A DNA stretch of 36,002 bases from Rhodospirillales bacterium (lineage in GTDB: Bacteria; Pseudomonadota; Alphaproteobacteria; Rhodospirillales; Shumkoniaceae): contig JAHDSF010000050.1 of the NCBI GenBank assembly GCA_018432935.1, positions 1 to 36,002 of the forward strand, in the 5' to 3' direction. How positions within the stretch are numbered: the stretch's first letter is position 1; each line of letters starts with the position of its first letter. A program made the position numbers and the translations under genes. Of this stretch, positions 25,974 to 33,164 are shown piece after piece. A model generated the notes under the pieces. That model was given only the letters and a program-made list of their open reading frames with translations, ran no database searches and was not told the origin of the DNA.

Positions 25974-26909
25974 CTACTTGCGTTGCCTGGCCAGGGCCCG
26001 CCAGCGCGTCACGCCGTACTCGAACGGCTCGTAAAGGGGCTCGAACTCGCCGATCCGCTGCTCCGGATAGCTGTGGGTTGATGTGGAGCACAGGATCAGC
26101 ACGCTGCGCAGGGTTCTCCCTTCGAAAAAGGGTTTTGCGAAGTAGGAGCGAATTCCCGCGGGAATGAAGAGAGCCCAATCGATCGCCTTGATGCTTTCCA
26201 GCGTGTCGTTAACCACAAGATGGTCCAGCTCGAACGTCAGGATGGTTTCGGCGATGGTCCCTTCGAACGGGAACACCTTGGCCTGCTCCATCTCTGCGAA
26301 GGGGCGGCCGTGGCTGTAGACGACCACCTTGTTCTTGGCCTGGAAGATGTCGGAGAACAGAATTCCCTCGAAGCCGGGGCCAACCTGGTTGCGGAACAGG
26401 CTTGCGAGAACGGTCTCGATCCGGCCGTCCCCGGAAACGCCCCCAAGCTGCCGTTCGGCGCGGCTGTCGGCGCGTTTCCGGCGCACGGGGCCGGTCCGTG
26501 TGACGCTGCCCGTCTTCTCCCGGATTGCCGCCACCGAGTCGCTGATGTCACTGAGGTTGCCCCAGACGTAGTCGGGCTGCTCCGGATCCACGTAGCCCGA
26601 CACCTTCAGCCATACGGTCCTGCCTGCCCGTCCGGGCACGCGAAAGACCGCCGATCCACCCTCGCCGCGCTGCGCCGCGCGCATGACGCGGTTTAGCTCG
26701 TCCAGATCCTCGGGATGCACGAGCTGATTGCGGATGACGGGATTCTTCAGCAGCTGAACGATGTCGATCGGCAAACGGCTGCATGCGTGGCAGCTGAGGA
26801 TCTCGATCCGCGACTTCTGCACCTCGATGCGCCACAACAGGGTGGATGACCCACCCAGGCAGTTCTCCAGGTCGGTCGACTTGTAGCCGCCATCCTCTTT
26901 GACGATCAC
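25974..26909 (-). CDS. PAS-domain protein without a recognised output domain
   Basis: A 311-residue soluble protein. Residues about 20-130 resemble a PAS fold (LLWRIEVQKSRIEILSCHAC; LVHPEDLDELNRVM; VWLKVSGYVDPEQPDYVWGN). After a basic linker (about 131-155) a second alpha/beta domain (about 160-300) with SHGRPFAEMEQAKVFPFEG and IPAGIRSYFAKPFFEGRTLR resembles a GAF-type or PAS-like sensor. I see no helix-turn-helix, kinase, GGDEF, EAL or membrane segment, so the output is unknown. The start is GTG at 26909, preceded by AAGGGGACGG. It is divergent from the GntR regulator and shares with it the spacer that carries the first operator, which suggests it belongs to the same regulon. Confidence 0.75.
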   Translation of the reverse strand: MIVKEDGGYKSTDLENCLGGSSTLLWRIEVQKSRIEILSCHACSRLPIDIVQLLKNPVIRNQLVHPEDLDELNRVMRAAQRGEGGSAVFRVPGRAGRTVWLKVSGYVDPEQPDYVWGNLSDISDSVAAIREKTGSVTRTGPVRRKRADSRAERQLGGVSGDGRIETVLASLFRNQVGPGFEGILFSDIFQAKNKVVVYSHGRPFAEMEQAKVFPFEGTIAETILTFELDHLVVNDTLESIKAIDWALFIPAGIRSYFAKPFFEGRTLRSVLILCSTSTHSYPEQRIGEFEPLYEPFEYGVTRWRALARQRK

Positions 26910-27000
26910 CCGGCACCGTCCCCTTCAGCCAAACTGCCGATTGCGCTTCCGCATCCTATTGCGCCCGGCCAATCCTGGAAAGCGCCTCTCTCCGGAAGAA

Positions 27001-27013
27001 TTGGTAGTACCAA
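27001..27013. promoter_or_regulatory. Operator 1: TTGGTAGTACCAA
   Basis: Perfect inverted repeat TTGGTA-G-TACCAA, matching the TGGTNNNACCA core recognised by FadR-subfamily GntR regulators such as PdhR. It lies 9 nt upstream of the -35 box of the GntR gene and within the divergent spacer, so it could also act on the PAS gene. Confidence 0.75.
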
Positions 27014-27021
27014 AGCTATCG

Positions 27022-27051
27022 TTGACAGCCGAAAGTAGCCAACGTTATATC
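27022..27051 (+). promoter_or_regulatory. Sigma-70 type promoter of the GntR operon
   Basis: A perfect -35 TTGACA (27022-27027) is followed after 18 nt by TATATC (27046-27051). The local sequence is AT-rich compared with the rest of the window. Transcription would begin near 27058-27060, between the two operators. Confidence 0.6.
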
Positions 27052-27098
27052 ATAACATCTCTAAGGTTCCCGCTGTTCTCGTGCGAAGGACGCGCAAA

Positions 27099-27111
27099 TT
27101 GGTAGAACCAA
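27099..27111. promoter_or_regulatory. Operator 2: TTGGTAGAACCAA, overlapping the GntR start
   Basis: Second copy of the TTGGTNNNACCAA pattern, 98 bp from the first and about 40 nt downstream of the predicted transcription start. Its first three bases are the likely TTG start codon of the GntR gene. A bound repressor would act as a roadblock or form a loop with operator 1. Confidence 0.75.
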
Positions 27112-27872
27112 ATAGCGAATCACAGCACCTCGGGCAGGAAGCGAAGCTGGAGGCCATGCTGGTCGGCACAATCGCCCAAGGCAGGTGGCCGGTCGGCACC
27201 CGCCTTCCAGCGGAACGCATGCTTTCGGCGGAGTTCGGCGTCAGTCGCAACACCCTGAGAAGCGTCCTCAAGCGCCTGGAGGCGAGGGGGGTGGTGGCGA
27301 TCCGCCAGGGAAGCGGCTGTTATCTGAAGTCGCTCGACGCCAAGCCTGCCCCCGAGGCCACCACCGAGGACGATTCCCTGACGAGCCTGATGGCCCGTTT
27401 CGAGGCGGCGTACCTGTTTCTGCCGGAGGTGGTGGCGCTGGCAGCGGGGCGGATCGACGGGGCGAAGCTGCGGACCCTCGAAGGTTCGATTGCGGAACTC
27501 GGCAAGGCGATCGTCGAGCGGGACATGGACGGCATCAAGGCGAAGACGAGGGACTTCTTCTGCGTAATCGCCGACAGCACGAACAACCCGGTCGTGAACG
27601 AGGTCATCCGGTCGTTCGTCGCAAGCTCGTCGGTCCTGTTTCCCCGCTTCTTCTCGTTCTCCGAAGAAGAGCGCGACAAGATGTTCGGAGACTTCGTCTA
27701 CATCTTTCACGCCTTGAAGAACCGGGATCCGGAGAAGTCGCGGCAGGCCACCATCCGGAAAATCGTCAACACCGCCGGCGCCTTCTCCCAGCTGTCCAAG
27801 ATTCCCCTGTCGCCGCTGATCCAAGCCTCCGCCATGCGACTTCAGCAGAAGGACGACGGCGGTGACGACTAG
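27099..27872 (+). CDS. GntR family regulator, FadR (FCD) subfamily
   Basis: A transcription factor of about 257 residues. The N-terminal winged helix-turn-helix contains GRWPVGTRLPAERMLSAEFG and VSRNTLRSVLKRLEARGVVA, and the C-terminal half is an all-helical FCD-type ligand domain (about 95-240), which in this subfamily often binds an organic acid with a metal ion. The start is uncertain. A TTG at 27099 has AAGGA 8 nt upstream and includes the complete first helix; a GTG at 27081 has a poor ribosome site. The gene sits between two matching operators, so it is probably autoregulated, and it leads the genes that follow: the next start overlaps its stop by 11 nt. Confidence 0.88.
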   Translation: MVEPNSESQHLGQEAKLEAMLVGTIAQGRWPVGTRLPAERMLSAEFGVSRNTLRSVLKRLEARGVVAIRQGSGCYLKSLDAKPAPEATTEDDSLTSLMARFEAAYLFLPEVVALAAGRIDGAKLRTLEGSIAELGKAIVERDMDGIKAKTRDFFCVIADSTNNPVVNEVIRSFVASSSVLFPRFFSFSEEERDKMFGDFVYIFHALKNRDPEKSRQATIRKIVNTAGAFSQLSKIPLSPLIQASAMRLQQKDDGGDD

Positions 27873-28158
27873 GTTCATTTCCCGCCGAGGGTTCTTGAGC
27901 GGGTTCCCGCGTTCCTCGCCGCAGCCCGCTGCTTCGTCAGACGACGGGTCCGGAGGCTGGATCTCGTCCCTGAGTTCCGATTTCCCGCCCGAACTCCTCG
28001 AGGACGAGGCCCGGAGGCTTGGCCTCGATCCCGCTACGACCGATCGAGAGACGATCCTGCAGGCGATCTGCAGAAGAATGCAGACGCCCCCCGGCCAGCA
28101 ATCCGCAGCGACGGAGCCGTGCCCGGAAATCCCCGCTTCGAAGACATCGAACCCGTAA
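27862..28158 (+). CDS. Small protein with a twin-arginine-like motif, unknown
   Basis: Unrecognised 98-residue protein starting at GTG 27862, overlapping the GntR stop; AGAAGGA lies 8 nt upstream, so translation coupling is likely. The N-terminus reads ISRRGFLSGFP, a Tat-like SRRxFL motif, but no hydrophobic stretch follows, so export on its own is doubtful. The middle (LSSDFPPELLEDEARRLGLD) looks like a small helical domain, and the C-terminus is Pro/Ser-rich. The position between regulator and membrane protein suggests an accessory subunit, chaperone or Tat-guided partner. Rejecting it as a chance frame is harder given its ribosome site and overlap. Confidence 0.6.
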   Translation: MTTRFISRRGFLSGFPRSSPQPAASSDDGSGGWISSLSSDFPPELLEDEARRLGLDPATTDRETILQAICRRMQTPPGQQSAATEPCPEIPASKTSNP

Positions 28159-28210
28159 ACCAACGCAAAGGTGCGGCGTCAAGTGCCGTACCAGGAAAGA
28201 GGAGACGTTC

Positions 28211-29620
28211 ATGGAAAGGTTCGGAATTGGGTTCCTTGAGGAACGCAAGCTGGTAAAGCGATGGTCGGGCCCGGTCCCGGCGCTGGTCAGCTTGGCGCTG
28301 TTGCTCGCGGTATTCTACGCGACCTGGTGGATCTTCCAGGATCCCCGCGGCCTATTGCGCATGTACACGCCGTATGTCGGCTACATGTACTGCCGCTGGT
28401 GGCTGATCATGATGATCTGGATGGTCTACATCTTCGACTTCTGGCCGTTCAAGCGCCAATGGCTGGAAACGGCGCACCCGCTGGTCAAGGGCGTCGTCCT
28501 GACGGCGGTGTCGGTGCTGATCCTGATGGTTCTGATCAAGGGCTTCTTCGAAGGCCTGCTCGGCAACTTCGGCCTTGCCTACTTCAACCCGAGCCAGCTG
28601 GAAAAGCTGCCTGGCGTCACCTCCTTCTTCGCCGTCGAGTACGCCAGCCTCGCCATCCTGATGTTCGCCGCCATCGCATCATGGCTTTCTCCCGCGTGGG
28701 TCGTCGCCGTCGAGAACTCGCCGTGGGAAAAGCTGGCGCAGCCGGTGCGCGGCCTGACCATTCTGCTGGTCACCTTCTTCCTTTCAACGCTGGTCTACTT
28801 CCTGACCATGCACTCGCACATGGGCATCCTGTACTACCCGTGGCAGTACTTCACCTCGATCGCTCCGCCCTACTGGGAGAGCTTCGCCGACACGGTCTCC
28901 GGGAACTTCCACATCTCGTGGATCATGTGCTGCACGGTCGTGGTTTGGCTGGTGGAGACGATCTGGCAGCGTTATCCATTCGTGCTCATCCGCAATGACT
29001 GGGCGCGCCGCGCCGCCACCTTTTTCGGAATTATCGCCATCGCCGTCGCCGTGCACTTCTTCCTGTACTTCGCGCAGGAACTGGCGTGGGGCGAGGCGAT
29101 CCGCGGCACCAGGCGCGATTTCGCCCCGGATTGGCGCTGGCTGCATGTCGGCGAAATGGCGATTTTCTTCCTCGTGCCGGCGCTGTTCCTCAACTTCTAC
29201 TGCGGCAACTGGCCCCGCAAGTACTCGATGCCGGTCAACGCCGCCGTTCGAACGCTCATCAGCCTTGCCGCGGCGGTGGCCCTTTACATCGTCTACTACA
29301 AGACCTCGCATCTGTTCCTGGGCACCCAGAAGGGGCTCTCGCACCCGCAGCAGTTCCCAATGATCCCCACGATCTGGCTCGTCAACCTCATGCTGGTCCA
29401 CCACTGGTTCATGGACAACTGGCCCGCATGGAAACTGCAGACCAGAACTGCAGCCGAAATCAGCGAAGAGCACGCCGCCAAGGTGGCCCGCCTGGAGTGG
29501 GAGCGGCCCTCGGGTAAGTACGGCCTCGGTCTCGGGGTCGGCGCGGCCATCGGCGTGGCGCTGTACTTCGTCGTCGTGCAGATCCTGCCGAGCGCGGCGA
29601 ACGCCGTCGCCATCCAGTAA
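28211..29620 (+). CDS. Polytopic membrane protein of unknown family, histidine-bearing
   Basis: A 469-residue integral membrane protein with about 11 hydrophobic segments (near 21-42, 56-78, 90-113, 139-160, 179-199, 232-252, 267-289, 311-330, 343-363, 383-400 and 437-459). It is unusually rich in Trp, Tyr and Phe. Histidines lie at segment ends or within them: H201 and H203 (MHSHMG), H234, H282, H312, H397 and H398, and could bind a metal or haem. A charged stretch at about 408-435 precedes the last segment. I do not recognise transporter or oxidase signatures and give no function. GAGGAG precedes the ATG. It is followed after 24 nt by the Tat-exported MBL-fold gene, so they probably act in the same compartment or complex. 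Confidence 0.85.
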   Translation: MERFGIGFLEERKLVKRWSGPVPALVSLALLLAVFYATWWIFQDPRGLLRMYTPYVGYMYCRWWLIMMIWMVYIFDFWPFKRQWLETAHPLVKGVVLTAVSVLILMVLIKGFFEGLLGNFGLAYFNPSQLEKLPGVTSFFAVEYASLAILMFAAIASWLSPAWVVAVENSPWEKLAQPVRGLTILLVTFFLSTLVYFLTMHSHMGILYYPWQYFTSIAPPYWESFADTVSGNFHISWIMCCTVVVWLVETIWQRYPFVLIRNDWARRAATFFGIIAIAVAVHFFLYFAQELAWGEAIRGTRRDFAPDWRWLHVGEMAIFFLVPALFLNFYCGNWPRKYSMPVNAAVRTLISLAAAVALYIVYYKTSHLFLGTQKGLSHPQQFPMIPTIWLVNLMLVHHWFMDNWPAWKLQTRTAAEISEEHAAKVARLEWERPSGKYGLGLGVGAAIGVALYFVVVQILPSAANAVAIQ

Positions 29621-29644
29621 CCCGAAGCTGACAGGAGCGAAATC

Positions 29645-30802
29645 ATGACCAACACCACGAATCGCAGGTCCTTCCTGAAAGGAGCTACGACGGGCGTCGG
29701 GGTCGGGTTGGTAGGCGCCATGGGGCTCTACTCCTACTCGTCCGCCCGCAAGAGCCATTTCCCGAACGTCGAACGGAAGATGGCCGACATCGGCGTCTGC
29801 AAGAGCGTCAAGGTCGTCAACGTGTCGGAGACCAGCTGGTTCGAGAACGCCACCCTGATGGGCGACATCAAGGGGGCCGGCGGCCTGCTCGTCAACCAGT
29901 ACGACTACAACTGGCCGCCGTTCGGCAACGGCAAGGGGCTCGGCAAGGGCTCGTACAAGGACGGCATCGCCCAGATCAAGCACCTCTTGCCGAACCGGCT
30001 CGAGGAAGCCTGGGAGATCATCACCAAGAACTCCGTCCATCCCGAGAACGCCGGGGGATTTGCCGCCGTCATCGAGGTCGAGGAGATGGACGGTCGGAAG
30101 CGCAAGTTCCTGCTCGACAGCGGCTGGTCCTACAAGTGGATGGACGAGTGCTTCAAGCGCGAGGGCATCGACAAGATGCTCCAGAACAAGGAGATCGAAG
30201 CCCTCCTCATCTCGCACGAGCACTTCGACCACTACTGGGGCATTCCGGTCACGTTCAAGTACAACCCGGAAATCACCGTCTACATCCCCGAGGGCTTCTA
30301 CCCTGAGGGCCTGCAGTACATCAAGGACGCCGGCCACAAGGGCAAGGTGATCACCGTCAAGAACGGGCTGCACAAGTACATTCCCGGCATGGCGAGCTAT
30401 GTCTTCCCGATCCCCATCATCTGCCGCGTCTACGGCGAGCAGTCGCTCTACTTCAACGTTGCGGGCAAGGGGCTGGTGAGCGTCACCGGGTGCTGTCACC
30501 AGGGGATCATCCAGTTCGCCGAGACCGCCATCCGGGAAATCAAGTACGAGAAGGACAAATTCCACGGAATCTACGGCGGCCTTCACATCTCTCCGTTCGA
30601 CGACTGGGATCCGAAGTACGACGATCTCGTCTTCTCGCTGCGTGATTACGGCTTCGAGAAGATCGGCTGCAATCACTGTACCGGCGTCATTTGTGCAAAG
30701 AAGTTCATCGCCGCGGGGTACCCGGTGATCCAGGGAACCGCCCGTCACCGGTCAAAGGACGTGGCCTACCTGGGCAACGGCGACACCATCGCCTTCGCTT
30801 AG
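29645..30802 (+). CDS. Tat-exported metallo-beta-lactamase-fold hydrolase (COG1237-like)
   Basis: A 385-residue protein. The N-terminus is a Tat signal (NRRSFLKG at residues 6-13, then the hydrophobic ATTGVGVGLVGAMGLY), so the protein is folded in the cytoplasm, presumably with metal, and exported. The metal-binding motif SHEHFDH is at residues 190-196 (H191, H193, D195, H196); further ligands are likely in GCCHQG (H285), YGGLHIS (H314) and GCNHCTG (H344). The last three motifs resemble the COG1237 group, which includes dihydropterin-ribofuranosyl-aminobenzene phosphate synthase-type enzymes. All motifs are intact, so it should be active. The substrate is unknown. Its mature part has aromatic, Lys-rich composition unlike the Ala/Arg-rich neighbours. 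Confidence 0.88.
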   Translation: MTNTTNRRSFLKGATTGVGVGLVGAMGLYSYSSARKSHFPNVERKMADIGVCKSVKVVNVSETSWFENATLMGDIKGAGGLLVNQYDYNWPPFGNGKGLGKGSYKDGIAQIKHLLPNRLEEAWEIITKNSVHPENAGGFAAVIEVEEMDGRKRKFLLDSGWSYKWMDECFKREGIDKMLQNKEIEALLISHEHFDHYWGIPVTFKYNPEITVYIPEGFYPEGLQYIKDAGHKGKVITVKNGLHKYIPGMASYVFPIPIICRVYGEQSLYFNVAGKGLVSVTGCCHQGIIQFAETAIREIKYEKDKFHGIYGGLHISPFDDWDPKYDDLVFSLRDYGFEKIGCNHCTGVICAKKFIAAGYPVIQGTARHRSKDVAYLGNGDTIAFA

Positions 30803-30814
30803 GTACCCCCACCT

Positions 30815-30855
30815 GAGAGCAGGCCGTCCGGAGCCGTGCCGGGCGGCCCGCTCTC
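30815..30855 (+). terminator. Hairpin between the MBL-fold and CobW genes
   Basis: GAGAGC/GCTCTC (6 bp) plus GCCGTCCGG/CCGGGCGGC (9 bp, one wobble) form a long stem interrupted by two unpaired bases on each side, followed by CTTCCTTCC. The T run is broken, so termination may be partial, reducing but not abolishing CobW expression from the upstream promoter. Confidence 0.6.
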
Positions 30856-30882
30856 CTTCCTTCCTGCGCGACGAGGCGGCCC

Positions 30883-32829
30883 TTGAACCTCGACCGGCTT
30901 CTTCCCCCCGCCGTGCTCGCGACCCCGGAAGAGGCCGCGGCGGCGATCCCCGCTGCGGCGCTGCTGCGGGTCAATTTCGTGCCCGGCCTGCGCCAACGCC
31001 TCGGCTGGCGGGGGATGCGCCAGTGCACGCGCGACCCGGGCAGCCTGACCGCCCGCGTCGCCGGAATGGCGGGCGTGTTCGGCTTGGCGCCGCTGGGCCC
31101 CGCCACGGAGATCGGAAGCGGCCGGGCCGAGTTCGCCCTCGCCTACTTCCCCGCCCCCGACGAAGAGCGGATCGAAGGCTGTCCGGTCGCCGCAGGCTTG
31201 ATCGCGCTCGGCGACGACTATCTGGAACGCATCCGCGATTTCCCCGCAGAGCCGGGGCTGCGCGAACTGTTCGATATCGCCAGGTTGCGCTGCGCGTTCG
31301 TCCCCGGCGGCGGTCTGGCGCTCAGCCTCGAAGCGCTCGACCGCGAAGTCACGGTGGCGGTCGACGGCATCGAAATAGGCACGATGGCGGATGGTCCCCG
31401 CCAGGTTGTCGCGCCGGGAGGCTTTGACAAGGATTTGCGCGCCTTCGACTGCGCGCTGCCGTTCGTCGAGGCGTTGGCGGCCTCGATCTCGTCGGCCGTC
31501 GGATCGGCACCGACGCGCCTGGAGCAGCACTCCGGTCGCGGGTGGCGACAGCTCTTCGACGCCGCCGGAGATGCGCTGATGGAACCCTGGGATGCAGCGC
31601 AGTCGCTGCGGCTTTCGATCGGTTGGGGGGCGGCGCCGCCGATGCCCCCTCCGGGTACGGAACACCGGGTCGACGTCCGCTGGCGCGCCCCGCAACCGAA
31701 GCCCTCCCCCTATGCCGATGCGGCATGGTGGCGCGACGACGCACCGGATGCCATGTTCAGCGTCGACAAGTCGGCGCTGGGCGTGCAGGACAAGCCCAAG
31801 CTGATCGTGCTGACCGGTTTCCTCGGCGCCGGCAAGACCAGCTTCCTCAGCCGCTTCATTGAATACCAGGCGGCCCGCAACGGCTTCGTCGCGGTGGTCC
31901 AGAACGAGATCGGCGCAAAAGGCCTGGATGGTCGCCTGCTGGGGCAGCACTATGCGGTCACCGAGGTCGACGAGGGCTGCGTCTGCTGCACCCTTGCCGG
32001 GACCCTGAAAGCCGCGCTCGGCGATATCCTGCGATCCTATCAGCCGGATTTCGTCGTGCTCGAGACAAGCGGACTCGCGAATCCCGCCAACCTGCTGGCC
32101 GAGATCGCGGACCTGGAGGACCGGCTCGAGTTTTCCTCGATCACCACGGTCCTCGATGCCCGTTTGGGAGCGCAAACGCTGGAACGCTATGCCGTGGCGC
32201 GCGACCAGATCAGGCTTGCCGACGTGATTCTGCTCAACAAGGTCGGCGGCGAGCCCGAAAGCGCCCTGGCCGATCTCGAAGCGGCTATCCGCCGCCTCAA
32301 CCCCGCCGCGGCCGTGCACAGGACCAACCACGGCGATATCCCCCTGGCCGTCCTCTACGGGGTGAATCTGGCGGCCCGCCGGCTGCACTCCGAAGCCGGC
32401 GAGACGTGCGGAGCTGAGGGGCATGGCCATGGGGACTGCGACTGCCACGGCTCGGGGCATCATCACCACGATTGCGCCTGCCACCAGGCGCCCCGGCACA
32501 CCCACGACGACGACGGCTTAACGAGCCGGATCTGGGTTCCTCCGGGTCCGCTCGATCGCCATGCGGTCGACGACGCCCTATGCCGGCTGCCGCCGGGCGT
32601 GCTGCGGGTGAAAGGTGCGGTGGAATTGCAGGGAGAGACGGAACCCAGGATCTGCCAGTTCGTTCCGGGCCGGTTCTCGCTCTCGCCCGCCGGAGAGGCC
32701 GGGGCGGGCGACCGCTTCCTCGTCTTCATCGGCGAGAACATCGACCAGGCAGTCGCCGAGTTCATCCATCGTGCGTCAGGAGTCCCGGCAGGCGCAGAAG
32801 CCTCGTGCGCAGATATCGGACCCGCATAA
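30883..32829 (+). CDS. CobW/COG0523 G3E GTPase with extra N-terminal domain and His/Cys-rich loop
   Basis: A 648-residue GTPase; canonical members are about 320-400 residues. Residues 1-300 are an N-terminal region I do not recognise. The GTPase domain starts with the P-loop GFLGAGKT (312-319), has the CxCC metal site in EGCVCCTL (C366, C368, C369) and the ETSGLANP switch-like motif. The G4 position reads NKVG (452-455) instead of the usual NKxD, which may alter guanine specificity. Residues 514-545 contain 11 His and 3 Cys (HGHGDCDCHG; HHHHDCACH), a strong metal-binding loop. A CobW C-terminal domain follows (about 545-630). Such proteins insert or deliver Zn, Co, Ni or other metals using GTP. 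The TTG start has GAGG 6 nt upstream. Here it could supply metal to the upstream MBL-fold protein. Confidence 0.85.
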   Translation: MNLDRLLPPAVLATPEEAAAAIPAAALLRVNFVPGLRQRLGWRGMRQCTRDPGSLTARVAGMAGVFGLAPLGPATEIGSGRAEFALAYFPAPDEERIEGCPVAAGLIALGDDYLERIRDFPAEPGLRELFDIARLRCAFVPGGGLALSLEALDREVTVAVDGIEIGTMADGPRQVVAPGGFDKDLRAFDCALPFVEALAASISSAVGSAPTRLEQHSGRGWRQLFDAAGDALMEPWDAAQSLRLSIGWGAAPPMPPPGTEHRVDVRWRAPQPKPSPYADAAWWRDDAPDAMFSVDKSALGVQDKPKLIVLTGFLGAGKTSFLSRFIEYQAARNGFVAVVQNEIGAKGLDGRLLGQHYAVTEVDEGCVCCTLAGTLKAALGDILRSYQPDFVVLETSGLANPANLLAEIADLEDRLEFSSITTVLDARLGAQTLERYAVARDQIRLADVILLNKVGGEPESALADLEAAIRRLNPAAAVHRTNHGDIPLAVLYGVNLAARRLHSEAGETCGAEGHGHGDCDCHGSGHHHHDCACHQAPRHTHDDDGLTSRIWVPPGPLDRHAVDDALCRLPPGVLRVKGAVELQGETEPRICQFVPGRFSLSPAGEAGAGDRFLVFIGENIDQAVAEFIHRASGVPAGAEASCADIGPA

Positions 32830-32897
32830 ACCCGACGGGGTTTGGCATTTCCGGCGTCATCAGGGTATCCTGAGATGGTGCCCTGAAGGAGGTTGCC

Positions 32898-33134
32898 ATG
32901 CCTCTCCCCGTCATCGGCCTGGTGGTGCGCGGCGCGTTGCTCGGCTTCGGCCTGGCCCTCGGCTGGCATGCGGGACGCAAGGTCATGCCCCGCATCGCCT
33001 CGGGCCTCGACCGGGCGGCCGACGACCTCGACCTGCGGGTCCGTGCCGACCACAGCACCAACCGCTACTACACGACCCTGTTCGGCGACGACGAGCACCA
33101 CCCGGGCGGCCGCGAGGGGCCGCGCCCGAACTGA
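32898..33134 (+). CDS. Small single-pass membrane protein, unknown
   Basis: A 78-residue protein beginning MPLPVIGLVVRGALLGFGLA with one N-terminal hydrophobic segment (about 3-22) and a charged soluble tail with Asp/Arg/His. A perfect AAGGAGG at 32886-32892, 5 nt from the ATG, strongly supports translation. No family is recognised. It lies 68 nt after the CobW stop, so it may or may not belong to that group; the tail HH at 70-72 is not a clear metal site. Confidence 0.65.
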   Translation: MPLPVIGLVVRGALLGFGLALGWHAGRKVMPRIASGLDRAADDLDLRVRADHSTNRYYTTLFGDDEHHPGGREGPRPN

Positions 33135-33164
33135 CCGCGGCCCGCCCCGGCGCATCCGTCCTTC

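Noticed and set aside
28784-30748. Minus-strand frame of 654 codons across the membrane protein and MBL genes
   Set aside because: It crosses two real genes with strong motifs on the other strand and has the composition of a reverse-complement shadow.
30799-32505. Minus-strand frame of 568 codons opposite the CobW gene
   Set aside because: The CobW frame has P-loop, CxCC and His-rich motifs; the opposite frame shows none.
32422-32517. His/Cys-rich repeated segment considered as a tandem repeat or CRISPR-like unit
   Set aside because: It is coding sequence in the CobW frame; the repetition follows from His, Gly and Asp codons, with no regular spacer.
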